Source: SHWB01 sp050246875 (GTDB lineage: Bacteria > Pseudomonadota > Alphaproteobacteria > UBA6615). From it: a stretch of 64,000 nucleotides of DNA. Location of the stretch: positions 310,001-374,000 of the forward strand of contig JBFWVF010000002.1 of the NCBI GenBank assembly GCA_050246875.1, given 5' to 3'. Each line of letters opens with the position of its first letter. Position 1 is the stretch's first letter. The notes beneath the pieces were generated by a model. The model had not been told where the DNA came from, did no database searches, and was given only the letters and a program-made list of their open reading frames with translations. The translations under genes were made by a program, and so were the position numbers. This document shows positions 1 through 9,045 of the stretch, piece after piece.

Positions 1-975
1 GAAGCCGGCATCGGCGACGACGAAGTAGCTGCGCTGGATGCCGGTGGATTCCACCGCGACCGAACGGATCGCGCCGGCCGCGTGCCCGGCGGCGACATCC
101 GGCATCTCGATCAGCGCGCTCCCCAGCGGCGACAGCGTCTGTTCGAGGGTGCGTTCCGCGCCGTCGCCGCCCGTCACGGCGGCGATGTGGAGGCGGACCC
201 GCGCCGGCCGCGTTTCGGCGTTGTGAACATGGACGAAGCGCCGCTCCCCGGCACGACGTGCCGAGTAGAGGTGCGGCGCGGCGAAGTGCGACGCGGCGTT
301 GGCCGTATGCACGGCGGCACAGGCATGCTCTGTCCGCATCTGGAAGTGCGGCCGCACCATGCCGTTGTAGCGGTCGTCCAGCGGCCGCAGCGTTATGCGC
401 GCCATGCCGACGCGCAGGGCATCCCCGTCGGCGTCGCCGAAAAGGGCGGACAGGTCGGCCTCGAGGCGCTCGCCCGGCGCGACGATGCGTGCGATCGCGC
501 CGCGTGACGTCCCGTCGCCGTCGCGCACGACGGCGCGGACATGGAAGCGCGCGGAGCGCGGACCGATCGTGCGCGGAATGGCGTTCGAAACGTTGAGCAC
601 CGTGCGGACGCCGTGGCCGGCGAGGACGGGGCAGACGCTGACGCGGCGCTCGGGAACGCGCGGCAGCCGCTCCGCCAGGGCCGCCAGCCGCGCCCGCCAG
701 CTCCGTCGCGCCTGCGCGGCGGGCTCCCGCGCGGCAGCCCCGCCATCGGCGCGCGCGCCGTCGCGGCGCGTCCGCGTGAAGAGCATCTCGGCGTTCAGCA
801 GGCAGGAGGTGCAGACGAGCCCGATGCCCGTGTCCTGGCACAGCTCGGCCAGCGACGCCTCGGGCCGCGCGGCGACGAGGGCGGCGAACTGCCCGGTCGT
901 CGTCCCCTTGCAATAGCACAGGAGGTCGGCCGCTTCCGGTACGCCGCCCCGTGCGGCCTCCGATGTCGGCGCCAT
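1..975 (-). CDS. Protein with N-terminal BFD-type [2Fe-2S] domain, 3' end outside window
   Basis: The reading frame is open for 325 codons from the ATG at 975 to the window edge, so the C-terminus is missing. Residues 18-58 contain C20-x-C22, 32 residues, C55-x2-C58, the cysteine spacing of the bacterioferritin-associated-ferredoxin (BFD-like) [2Fe-2S] domain. A short Arg/Ala-rich linker follows, then a region rich in alternating hydrophobic residues (about 105-325) that looks like beta-sandwich; I do not recognise it. No signal peptide is visible, as expected for a cytoplasmic cluster. The gene starts 2 nt after the DUF4910 stop, so it is the last visible gene of the 18-gene glycan operon. 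A redox or iron-sulfur role in sugar modification or sensing is only inference. Confidence 0.7.
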   Translation of the reverse strand, partial: MAPTSEAARGGVPEAADLLCYCKGTTTGQFAALVAARPEASLAELCQDTGIGLVCTSCLLNAEMLFTRTRRDGARADGGAAAREPAAQARRSWRARLAALAERLPRVPERRVSVCPVLAGHGVRTVLNVSNAIPRTIGPRSARFHVRAVVRDGDGTSRGAIARIVAPGERLEADLSALFGDADGDALRVGMARITLRPLDDRYNGMVRPHFQMRTEHACAAVHTANAASHFAAPHLYSARRAGERRFVHVHNAETRPARVRLHIAAVTGGDGAERTLEQTLSPLGSALIEMPDVAAGHAAGAIRSVAVESTGIQRSYFVVADAGF

Positions 976-977
976 CG

Positions 978-2345
978 TCAACGCGGCCGCGCCCTGCTGA
1001 TCGGCACCCGCTCGATGGGTGCGAACTCCATGGTGACGAGCCCCTTGGCGACGAAGCGCTGCAGGTAGTCGTGGAGCGGCCGGAAGGGCAGCCCGTGCTT
1101 CTCGGCGATCTCCAGAACCGTCAGCGAGCCGTCGAAGTACCGCAGCAGGCTGTCGAGCAGGTGGCCCCAGCGCTCGTCCTCGTCGGTCAGGCCCTTGTCG
1201 ATGGTCGGGTCGTGCCGCTCGAAGTAGAGGTCGTAGGCCGGGTTGGACAGGCAGATCAGCCCGTCGAAATGGCGGTAGAGGCGGCTGTCGTGCTCGACGA
1301 TGTCGACGATGTCCCGCAGCACGCAGAGGAATTCCGCCACGAGCTCTGCGTCCATCAGGTCGGGATTGTCGTTGCTGGAGTGATACTCGGGATACGGACG
1401 ATCGGGCGTAATCGCACGCGTCATCTCGACGAAGGGCACTTCGTTGCCCGGGGCCTCCCAGACGGTCTCGTCGTTGCCGCAGCCCTCGCGCCAGCCCGCC
1501 AGCCGCGTGCCGAGCCGGCTGCGCCGCACCGCGTTGCGGCAGGCGAGGTCGATGCGCTGCTTTCCGAGGAAGCTCGACGTGACGCAGATCGGCGCCGCGT
1601 TTCCCGGCATTTCGGCGAAGATGCCGGCGACGAGCCGCTCCATCCCCTGGCGCCCGAGGTCGCGCGTATAGAACGTCGAGCCGAGATGCTCGGGGCCCAG
1701 CACGAGGCGGTAGCTGTAGTAGGTCTCGCGGCCGGCGAGCCACTGGAACAGGCGGACCAGCATGGCCACCGCGCAGAAACCGTCATTGGCCTGGGTCGGG
1801 TGGCAGGTGTTGGTGTTGAAGACGATCGTGCGCTCGCTGCGGCCCTTGTGCTCGTAGACGGCGACCGGCATCTCGCCGTCCTCGTAGCGCACCGCGAGGT
1901 CGACGTCGTACAGGCCGGGCGTCAGCGTCCGGAAGATGTCGTGCGGCATGCAGAAGGCCCAGTCCGCCGCCCAGCCACGAATCTGCCAGATGCTGTGGAA
2001 CATGTGCGCATCGGGCTGCTCGGGATTGGTGACGATGTGCGCCTTCAGCTCCTCCAGCGTCAGGCGGCCGCGGAACGGACGCGAGTACATGGCCAGGGCG
2101 AGCGGATGCACGGTGCCGTCGAAGACGACCTTTCCGTCGCGGGAGATGGTCGCCCGTTCGACGATCCATTTGCGCGGCACCTGCCAGCCATTGTGCTCGG
2201 CCCCCGAGGGGTAGCGATGCACGACGAACGGCAGCTCGCGCGCGAGCGTCGCCAGCAGCCGCTCGTTCGCGTCGGCAACCACGTTGGTGGCGATCGCGCA
2301 GAGCTCGCGCGTCAGCGGCAGCACGGCGGGGGAGTCGCCGGTCAT
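978..2345 (-). CDS. DUF4910/DUF2172 aminopeptidase-like protein
   Basis: 455 aa. The motifs CHPTQANDG (H182, D188) and YHSSNDNPD (H322) match the metal-site region of the DUF4910 family, which has an M28-peptidase-like fold (COG4310). The last 60 residues look like a winged helix (about 395-450). Members are common in polysaccharide and nonulosonate clusters; their substrate is unsettled, and a deacylase or amidohydrolase role on sugars has been suggested. The ATG overlaps the sulfotransferase stop as ATGA, so the two are translationally coupled. An upstream extension to 2516 is open but lies inside the sulfotransferase gene and was rejected. Confidence 0.85.
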   Translation of the reverse strand: MTGDSPAVLPLTRELCAIATNVVADANERLLATLARELPFVVHRYPSGAEHNGWQVPRKWIVERATISRDGKVVFDGTVHPLALAMYSRPFRGRLTLEELKAHIVTNPEQPDAHMFHSIWQIRGWAADWAFCMPHDIFRTLTPGLYDVDLAVRYEDGEMPVAVYEHKGRSERTIVFNTNTCHPTQANDGFCAVAMLVRLFQWLAGRETYYSYRLVLGPEHLGSTFYTRDLGRQGMERLVAGIFAEMPGNAAPICVTSSFLGKQRIDLACRNAVRRSRLGTRLAGWREGCGNDETVWEAPGNEVPFVEMTRAITPDRPYPEYHSSNDNPDLMDAELVAEFLCVLRDIVDIVEHDSRLYRHFDGLICLSNPAYDLYFERHDPTIDKGLTDEDERWGHLLDSLLRYFDGSLTVLEIAEKHGLPFRPLHDYLQRFVAKGLVTMEFAPIERVPISRARPR

Positions 2346-3529
2346 GCGGCGCGCGCCAGGTGCCGCCGCAGGGTGCGGGCGTAGTCGGCGAACAGGAACG
2401 CGCCCTCCAGCATCGCCGCGTCGGCCTCGTCCTCCGGCAGCGCGAGCAGGGCGCGCCGGGTCAGCTCGCAGCCGTAGTCGTGCAGCGTGTCGCCGCTGTC
2501 GCTGCGCCAGCTGCACGCGCGCCGGCCGTCGCGGACAAGAAAGGCAAGCACGTCGTCGCGCGCGCCGTGGGCGTCCTCAGGCAGGGAGGGCGTATAGCCG
2601 GCATCCGTCATCTCGGGACCGCAGACGAGCTCGACGAGCGCCACCACCGCCGGCGCCAGCGTCTCGCGCCAGCGTTCGCGCGGCCGCGCGCTGATGCCGG
2701 CGAGGGCGGCATCGAAGGTGCTGTTGCCGCGCCATGTGCCGCCGCTGTTGTAGTCGCGGAAGCGGTCGGCGCGCAGCATCGAGCCGTCGTCGGACAGGTC
2801 GAGAAGCCGCGCGGCGTCGCGGGCGAAGGCGGCCGGGTCCGCGACGACATCCTCGTAGCGGATGACCAGGAGCCGCCCGTCGAAGAGGGCGTCGCCGGAC
2901 CATGCGTGCAGCGTCGCCACGAGCTTGCGCCAGTGGCGGGCGACCGACAGGACATGTGCGACCTGATCGGGATCGACCGACAGATAGCCGAGCACGGACG
3001 ACACGACGTCGCGCGGGTCGCGCAGTACCACGACGAACCGCGCGGCCGGCCGGGTGCGCGCCAGCGCCGGCAGCAGGTCGATGGCCCAGAGATCCTTCAT
3101 GCCGACGACGCCGTCGGCGGGCACCCGGCGGACCGCTGCGATGCGCCGCAGGGCGTCGCCGAACAGACCGGACAGGGTCGCGCCGTCGACCTGCGACGCG
3201 GCCTCGACGAGATCGCCCGACTCGTCGGCGGCGCGCCGGCCGATGGCGCCGCGCAGCGTGGCGAGATCCGTTCCCGCGAGCGGGCAGTCGAGGCTGCCGC
3301 GCCAGATCGCCGCCAGCCGCGCGCGCTGCCCCGGCGCGAAGTAGCCGTCTTCCATCGGCCGCGCCGGGTCGAAGTCCGGCTCCCGGGCCAGCACGATGCT
3401 GTTGCGCATGGCCCGCACCAGCGGCAGGAAGGCGTCGATGGCGACTGCCGCCTGCGGATGGGCGTCGATCATGCGCCCGATGAGGGACGTGCCGCTGCGC
3501 GCGATGCCGGTGATGAACAGTTCGCGCAT
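2342..3529 (-). CDS. Sulfotransferase family protein
   Basis: 395 aa. The 5'-phosphosulfate loop RSGTS is at residues 11-15 and the 3'-phosphate motif RDPRDVVSS at about 170-178, so it should transfer sulfate from PAPS to an acceptor, probably a sugar hydroxyl given the setting. The C-terminal ~130 residues are helical and not part of the usual core. The ATG shares one base with the stop of the KpsS-like gene (TGATG). The cysD-cysNC pair at 31.3-34.0 kb would supply PAPS, which supports a sulfated glycan. The acceptor cannot be named from sequence. Confidence 0.85.
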   Translation of the reverse strand: MRELFITGIARSGTSLIGRMIDAHPQAAVAIDAFLPLVRAMRNSIVLAREPDFDPARPMEDGYFAPGQRARLAAIWRGSLDCPLAGTDLATLRGAIGRRAADESGDLVEAASQVDGATLSGLFGDALRRIAAVRRVPADGVVGMKDLWAIDLLPALARTRPAARFVVVLRDPRDVVSSVLGYLSVDPDQVAHVLSVARHWRKLVATLHAWSGDALFDGRLLVIRYEDVVADPAAFARDAARLLDLSDDGSMLRADRFRDYNSGGTWRGNSTFDAALAGISARPRERWRETLAPAVVALVELVCGPEMTDAGYTPSLPEDAHGARDDVLAFLVRDGRRACSWRSDSGDTLHDYGCELTRRALLALPEDEADAAMLEGAFLFADYARTLRRHLARAA

Positions 3530-5043
3530 CAGGCGGCCTCGGCGGGCAGCGAAACCCCGAGGCTGGCGGCGAGGTTGGCGTGGAAGTGCGGCAGGCGGGC
3601 GGTCTCGTAGGTTCCGACATTCGCCATGTCGTACTTGCCGAGGTCGAACGAGAGGTCCTTGAGCGCCTGATGGAAGCGGGCGCCGTCGACCTTCGCCTTC
3701 GCGAGATCGACCTCGCCCGCGAAGATGCGGTGCAGGATGTCCGCCAGCGGCGCGCCCGGCGCGACGTCGAAGACGTGGTCGAGGAAGTTGTAGAGGTTGT
3801 GGCGGCCGAAGCTGACGACCGGCTTGCCGACCCATGCCGCCTCGAACCCGGCCGTGCTGGATATGGTCGCCACCGCCTTCGAGGCATGCATCAGGTCGAT
3901 GCCGGATTCCAGCGGATCGACGAGGATGACGTTCTTGAATTCGAGGAGCTGGTCGTAGAAGCGCTCCGGCCGCCGGCCGATGGCATAGATGTGCTCCTTG
4001 ACGGCGAGGAACTTGCCGGCGGGCAGGTCGCGGGCAAGCTGCCAGACGTCGGCCATCTGCGGCAGGGATTCCGGTGACTGCCACGACAGCGTCATCTCCG
4101 GCTCTTCCTGCAGCGCGTGGAAGACGAAATCGACGCCCGCGAGGTCGGCGAGCGAGGCAAGTCTCTTGCGTCGCAGCGCGCGCCATTCGCGCCAGCCGCG
4201 CAGATTCATCCGCGCCGCCTCGAGCCAGGGGTAGCCGGTGCGCACGCCGAGCAGGCGCCGCGCCGTCACGCGCGGCAGTTCCGCCGCCGTGCGGCGCAGC
4301 GCGGTGACCAGCGACAGGCCCTTCACCGTCCGCTTCTTGTTCAGCTCGTATTGCGGATAGGTCTCGATGCGGACCGGCTCGGCCGGCGGCGGCGTGATGC
4401 GGAACTGCGCCTCGACCTGCGGCAACTCGAAGAACTCGCCGTTGGCCGCCCAGTGGAACAGGTCGTCGATGCGCGAGCGCGACAGGGTGCGCATGGGTAT
4501 GCCCATCTCGCGCGCGACCACGGCCGGAATCTTCTGCGGATTGATCAGCAGCGACACGCGGCGGCGGGTGAACTCGTCGCGCCAGAAGGCGAACTCCTCG
4601 TTGAAGTAGCGGATCGCCTGCCAGTACCCCGTGGCGACCGCCATGCGCGACCGCGGGTGGTGGAAGCCGCCCGGCGAGAAGCCCCGCCCGAGGTGGCGGT
4701 CGGTCATCATGATCTCGTTGTAGGTCACCCCGTAGCGCCGCTCGTTGGCCATGGCCACGCGCGTCAGCTCGGCATGATCGCCGGGCACCGCCAGATAGGC
4801 GCCTTCGGCGATGCCGTGGCGCACCGTGATGCTGTCGAAAAGGCCGGCCTCGGCGTTGCGTTCGTAGAACTTCTGGCCCTGGTCGGAGACGACGTAGACG
4901 TGCAGGCGGCTGCCGTGCTGCTGGCGAATGCGGCGCAGCAGGTCGACCATCAGCACGCGCCAGCTCGGCGCATGGAAGACGGCAATGCTCGCGAAGGCGT
5001 TGGTCGCCGGCCGGCCATCGGGAACGCGCACCTGATCGTGCAT
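3529..5043 (-). CDS. KpsS-like capsule/surface polysaccharide transferase
   Basis: 504 aa. The segment around 393-413 (SSTAGFE at 395-401, then a GKPVV-type strand) matches the C-terminal signature of the Capsule_synth (KpsS/LipB, PF05159) family of beta-Kdo-type transferases. No transmembrane segment is evident, so it is probably a cytoplasmic, membrane-associated enzyme. It follows the SpsF-type cytidylyltransferase with TGATG coupling, consistent with using a CMP-activated sugar made by its neighbour, though that link is inferred. It could instead be a general GT-B enzyme of the same superfamily. Confidence 0.7.
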   Translation of the reverse strand: MHDQVRVPDGRPATNAFASIAVFHAPSWRVLMVDLLRRIRQQHGSRLHVYVVSDQGQKFYERNAEAGLFDSITVRHGIAEGAYLAVPGDHAELTRVAMANERRYGVTYNEIMMTDRHLGRGFSPGGFHHPRSRMAVATGYWQAIRYFNEEFAFWRDEFTRRRVSLLINPQKIPAVVAREMGIPMRTLSRSRIDDLFHWAANGEFFELPQVEAQFRITPPPAEPVRIETYPQYELNKKRTVKGLSLVTALRRTAAELPRVTARRLLGVRTGYPWLEAARMNLRGWREWRALRRKRLASLADLAGVDFVFHALQEEPEMTLSWQSPESLPQMADVWQLARDLPAGKFLAVKEHIYAIGRRPERFYDQLLEFKNVILVDPLESGIDLMHASKAVATISSTAGFEAAWVGKPVVSFGRHNLYNFLDHVFDVAPGAPLADILHRIFAGEVDLAKAKVDGARFHQALKDLSFDLGKYDMANVGTYETARLPHFHANLAASLGVSLPAEAA

Positions 5044-5750
5044 CACTGGGCCGCCTGCGCTGCGAGCAGCGAGCGGGCCGTCGCGATGATCTCGGCATAG
5101 CCGGCACCGGGGGCGTTCTCCCCCAGCGCGGCGAGCAGCGAGGCGACGAAGCGGAGGTCGTCGGCCGTATCGACGGCGAGGCTGAGCCCCGCGGGCACCG
5201 CCGTGTCGCATTGCACATTGTGGATGCGCGCGGCCGGCAGCGTCCTGTACAGCGCCGGCGTCACGTGCTCGCGGTCGTAGGCGTCGCCACCGGCGGCGAG
5301 TGCCATGTGCAGGGCCGCCGTGTCGATCACCTCGACGCTCAGGCCGGGTGGAAAGCTGCGCGGGTGCAGGTTGGTCGTCAGCGCCGCGCCCCTGGCGCGA
5401 TGGAGCGCCACCAGCCGGTCGATCAGGACCGGGTCGATGAGCGGACTGTCGCCGCTGATGCGCACGAACTGGCGCGCGCCGAGGCTGTCGGAGCAGGCGA
5501 GCGCGCGGCCCGCCACGTCATCGACGTCGCCCCGGAAGACGCCAACGCCGAGCCGGCCGGCGACGTCGGCGATGGGGTCGTCGGCGGCGCGGTCGCTGGT
5601 CGCCACGACCACCGGCCCGGCGAGCCGCGCCCGCACGCAACGCTCGACCACCCGCGCCAGCATCGGCCGGCCGCCCAACGGCGTCAGCGCCTTGCCCGGC
5701 AGGCGGCGCGAATCGAGGCGGGCGAAGACGAGGACGGGCGTATCGGTCAT
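5043..5750 (-). CDS. SpsF-type cytidylyltransferase (CMP-sugar synthetase family)
   Basis: 235 aa. The N-terminus carries ARLDSRRLPGK (10-20), the nucleotide-binding loop of the SpsF/NeuA/KdsB cytidylyltransferases. ISGDSP near 98-103 and a C-terminal DTADDL are also typical. It probably activates a nonulosonic acid or related acidic sugar as CMP-sugar, being in one operon with a NeuB-family synthase. No other CMP-NulO synthetase is visible in the window. The exact substrate is inferred from context only. Confidence 0.8.
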   Translation of the reverse strand: MTDTPVLVFARLDSRRLPGKALTPLGGRPMLARVVERCVRARLAGPVVVATSDRAADDPIADVAGRLGVGVFRGDVDDVAGRALACSDSLGARQFVRISGDSPLIDPVLIDRLVALHRARGAALTTNLHPRSFPPGLSVEVIDTAALHMALAAGGDAYDREHVTPALYRTLPAARIHNVQCDTAVPAGLSLAVDTADDLRFVASLLAALGENAPGAGYAEIIATARSLLAAQAAQ

Positions 5751-5772
5751 GTCGCTGCCGGCGCCGGGCGCG

Positions 5773-6849
5773 TCAGTTCCGCGCCAGATCGCGCTGGGCC
5801 TTCTGCCACTGCTCGGCGTACCAGCGGCAATACTCGCGGTAGCCGGTCTCGAGGCCCAGCTTCGCCTTGAAGCCCAGGACTTCCTCGGCCCGCGCCGTCG
5901 ACAGGGTGCCTCGGATCGGCTTGTCCACGGCGCGCGGATGGTCCTCCAGAATGGCGCCGGGCACGACGTCCTTCACGATCGCCGCCAGCTCGGCAATGGT
6001 GCGCGCATTGCCGAACGTCAGGTTGAAGGTGTTGGTCGTGCGGGCCTCGTGGATGGCCAGCGCGCGGATCATGCCTTCGACGAGGTCGTGGATGGACGTG
6101 AAGTCGAGGCGGCCGTCACCGCCGCCCTCCAGCCGCAGCGGCTTTCCCGACAGCGCGTTCTCAATGAACACCTGGCTGACGCGACGGCTGACGCAGCGTT
6201 CGCCATAGAGCGCGCTCGGCCGCACGATGGTGATGCCGAGGCCGTGCTGGTCGGCGTAGGTGCGCACCAGGCGCTCCGCCATGTACTTGGCGTTGGCGTA
6301 GATGCCGCGCGGCTTCGGGCGGACACTCTCGTCGACCGTCGGCGTGTCGAAATCGCCGTAAACGGTCGACGACGAGAGGAGCAGGACCTGGTTGATGCTC
6401 GCCGCGCGCGGCCGGCACAGCTCGAGCACGTTGCGCAGCGTTACGAGCTGCAAGTCGAAGCACAGCCCCGGGTTTTCCCGGGCGTCGACGGCGCTGGCGA
6501 TGGCCGCGAGGTGGACGATCTTGGTCGGCTCGAACTCGTCGAACAGGTTGGTCAGGTCGATGACGAGGCGCGCATCGGCGTTGCGCATCTCGACGCCCGT
6601 CTGCCGCATGCGTCCGAAGCGGTCGAGCAGGAAGTTGAGATAGAGCTGCCGTCGCAGCGGGTCGGTCGTGTCCGAGAACTGGTTGGCGACGAGGCTGTTC
6701 ATCATCAGGTTGTCGACGACCATCGTCTCGACGCCGATGTCGCGCAGCCCGAGCGCGAGGTTGTGACCGATGAAGCCGGCGCCGCCGACGAGCATGACGC
6801 GCTCGCCCTTGAGCTTTTCGGCGATCACGGAATACGGGATGTCGACCAT
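5773..6849 (-). CDS. NAD-dependent epimerase/dehydratase (extended SDR)
   Basis: 358 aa. GGAGFIG at 22-28 is the NAD-binding loop and Y184-x3-K188 the catalytic pair; SSSTVYG at 159-165 is the usual SDR segment before it. Length and motifs fit nucleotide-sugar epimerases or 4,6-dehydratases. With the DegT aminotransferase, Gfo/Idh enzyme and formyltransferase just upstream it could make an amino or N-formyl deoxy sugar. The gap to the preceding DegT gene is 25 nt. The specific reaction cannot be read from the sequence. Confidence 0.85.
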   Translation of the reverse strand: MVDIPYSVIAEKLKGERVMLVGGAGFIGHNLALGLRDIGVETMVVDNLMMNSLVANQFSDTTDPLRRQLYLNFLLDRFGRMRQTGVEMRNADARLVIDLTNLFDEFEPTKIVHLAAIASAVDARENPGLCFDLQLVTLRNVLELCRPRAASINQVLLLSSSTVYGDFDTPTVDESVRPKPRGIYANAKYMAERLVRTYADQHGLGITIVRPSALYGERCVSRRVSQVFIENALSGKPLRLEGGGDGRLDFTSIHDLVEGMIRALAIHEARTTNTFNLTFGNARTIAELAAIVKDVVPGAILEDHPRAVDKPIRGTLSTARAEEVLGFKAKLGLETGYREYCRWYAEQWQKAQRDLARN

Positions 6850-6874
6850 GGTCGTTCTTCGCCTTGCTGGGGGG

Positions 6875-8041
6875 TCAGCCGCGCGTCGCGGCCAGCGCGC
6901 GGCCGACGGCCGAACCGATGTACTCGGCGTCGCCGGGCTGCAGGTGCGGACCGACCGGCAGGGAGATGGTCTGCGCGGCCAGCCATTCGGCCACCGGCCA
7001 CTGGCCAGGACGGTAGCCGTACTTGTCGCGGTAGTAGGTGAACAGCGGCACCGCCGAGGGATAGTGGACGCTGGTGCCGACGCCGGCGCTCTTGAGGCTC
7101 GACACCACGAGGTCGCGATCGATGCTGCCGTCGCGCGGCAGGACGGCGTTCAGGCAGTAGTGCGACGACCGGGCCTTGCCCTTCGTCGCCGGCATGACCG
7201 TGATGGCGTCTTCCCCCGCCAGCGCTGCGGCGAGCCGCGCGAAGTTCGCCGCCCGCGCGGCCTGGAAGCCGTCGAGCTTGGCGAGCTGCGTCCGGCCGAC
7301 CGCCGCGGCGACCTCGTTCATGCGGTAGTTGTAGCCGAGCATGGTCACGTCGTAGATGCCGGGCTTCGTGCGTTCGGCATGGCTGCGGTCGTAGCCGAAG
7401 GCCTTGCGCCGCCGCACCGCCTCGCCGAACGCCGCGTCGTCCGTCGTCAGCACGCCGCCTTCCAGCGTCGTCATGTGCTTGATCGGATAGAAGGAGAAGC
7501 AGCCGGCGAGGCCGAGCGTGCCGGCCTTGCGCCCGTCCCACGTGCCGTCGAGCGCGAGGGCGCAGTCCTCGACGACGATGGCGCCGTGCCGCGCGGCGAC
7601 GGCGCCGATGCGGTCCATGTCGCAGGGCAGGCCGAGATAGTGGACCGGCATGATCGCGGCGAGCCGGCCGCCGACGGCGTCGAGCGCGGCCGGGTCCATG
7701 TTGCCGGTGTCGGGCTCGACGTCGACGAACACGGGCTCGGCGCCACAGAACTCGACAGCGTGCGCCGTGGCGACATGCGTCATGGCCGGCACCGCGACGC
7801 GGTCGCCGGGGCCGATGCCGGCGGCGAACAGGGCGAGGTGCAGCGCGGCGGTGCAGGACGAGGCGCTGACGGCGTGGGCGGCGCCGACGCGGGCCGCGAA
7901 CTCGCTCTCGAAGGCCGCGCTCTCCGGCCCGTGGACGAGCGTCGTTCCCGACAGCACGCGCAACGCCGCCTCGCGCTCGGCCGCGTCGAGCATCGGCCGA
8001 CCGAAGGGGATCGTCCGCAAGGCTGCTGCTGCGTCGTTCAT
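6875..8041 (-). CDS. DegT/DnrJ/EryC1 family PLP sugar aminotransferase
   Basis: 388 aa. The FSFYPIKHMTT segment holds the PLP lysine (K188), and EDCALALDG (158-166) holds the acidic residue that contacts the pyridine nitrogen. The family transfers an amino group from glutamate or glutamine to a keto sugar nucleotide. The ATG overlaps the stop of the Gfo/Idh gene (ATGA). This is the second DegT aminotransferase in the window; the LegC-like one at 49.1 kb is clearly different. It probably serves a separate amino sugar, perhaps N-formylated by the enzyme two genes upstream. Confidence 0.9.
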   Translation of the reverse strand: MNDAAAALRTIPFGRPMLDAAEREAALRVLSGTTLVHGPESAAFESEFAARVGAAHAVSASSCTAALHLALFAAGIGPGDRVAVPAMTHVATAHAVEFCGAEPVFVDVEPDTGNMDPAALDAVGGRLAAIMPVHYLGLPCDMDRIGAVAARHGAIVVEDCALALDGTWDGRKAGTLGLAGCFSFYPIKHMTTLEGGVLTTDDAAFGEAVRRRKAFGYDRSHAERTKPGIYDVTMLGYNYRMNEVAAAVGRTQLAKLDGFQAARAANFARLAAALAGEDAITVMPATKGKARSSHYCLNAVLPRDGSIDRDLVVSSLKSAGVGTSVHYPSAVPLFTYYRDKYGYRPGQWPVAEWLAAQTISLPVGPHLQPGDAEYIGSAVGRALAATRG

Positions 8042-9045
8042 ATCTGGTAGCTCACTTCGATGGTTCGCCGCGCCGCGAGGGCTTCCCAGGCTGCGAGGCA
8101 GACATCCATGATCCGGAACACGTCGCGGGCGCCGACATCGGGCTCGCGGTCCTCGCGGATGGCGCTGATGAAATCGGGCAGCAGGTCGCCCTTGGCCATG
8201 CCGGGATAGGGCGTCGTGACCGTCTGCACGTTCTCCGGCCTGTCGCCGTCGTAGAGCCGCGCATCCGGCGTGTCGTTCACGAAGCTTCGCTTCGTGCCGT
8301 AGACGTTGAGCGCATGGAGCTGCGTGCGGCGCGGGCCGAAGGTCGTCAGGGTCTTGCCCGTGGCACCGCTGTCGAAGCGCAGCAGGCTGGTGATGCAGTC
8401 CTCGTAGCGATAAGCGGTGCCGCGCGAGCGGATGGCGGTGCCCATGCTCGCCACCTCGACGATCTCCTGGCCGATCAGCCAGCGCATCAGGTCGATGAGA
8501 TGAATGCCGCCGCCGAAGACGACGCAGTAGAACGCCATGCGGCCGCGCCAGCCCTCGGTGATCTTCCACAAGATGTCGTGGATGTAGTCGCCCTCGATGT
8601 GAAAGATGTCACCGAACGATCCGTCGCGAATCATCCGCCGCAACTCTATGAAGCGGGGGCTGCGCCGCAGGATCAGGTTCGAGGTGATGCGCCGGCCCGA
8701 GTCTTGCTGGGCGCGCAGCACCGCCTCGGCCTCGCCGCGGCTTAGCGCCACCGGCTTTTCGACCATCGCATGCTTGCCGTGGCGGAACGCGGATATCGCC
8801 TGTTCGGCGTGGCGGTCGTCGTAGCTGCAGATCGACACGACATCGAGGTCGGGATGCTCGGTGACGCGCCGCCAGTCCTCGTAGCGCTCCGGCACGTTCC
8901 AGGCATCGGCGACGCGGGTCAGCCGCTCGCGGTCGAGATCGCAGACGGCGCGCACCTCGACCCCGTCGATGCCGGCATAGCTCAGCACATGCTGCTCGCC
9001 GACGCCGAGGCCGATCACGCCCGCGCGCAGGGGGCGCCGGCTCAC
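8038..9045 (-). CDS. Gfo/Idh/MocA family oxidoreductase
   Basis: 335 aa. The N-terminal Rossmann fold has IGLGVGEQH (11-19) and the family lysine in EKP (96-98). The C-terminal half has the usual mixed-sheet domain. Members oxidise or reduce sugars or sugar nucleotides with NAD(P). Coupled by ATGA overlaps to both the formyltransferase and DegT genes, it most likely makes the keto sugar that DegT aminates, as in pathways with WlbA-type dehydrogenases; this is inference. Confidence 0.85.
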   Translation of the reverse strand: MSRRPLRAGVIGLGVGEQHVLSYAGIDGVEVRAVCDLDRERLTRVADAWNVPERYEDWRRVTEHPDLDVVSICSYDDRHAEQAISAFRHGKHAMVEKPVALSRGEAEAVLRAQQDSGRRITSNLILRRSPRFIELRRMIRDGSFGDIFHIEGDYIHDILWKITEGWRGRMAFYCVVFGGGIHLIDLMRWLIGQEIVEVASMGTAIRSRGTAYRYEDCITSLLRFDSGATGKTLTTFGPRRTQLHALNVYGTKRSFVNDTPDARLYDGDRPENVQTVTTPYPGMAKGDLLPDFISAIREDREPDVGARDVFRIMDVCLAAWEALAARRTIEVSYQI

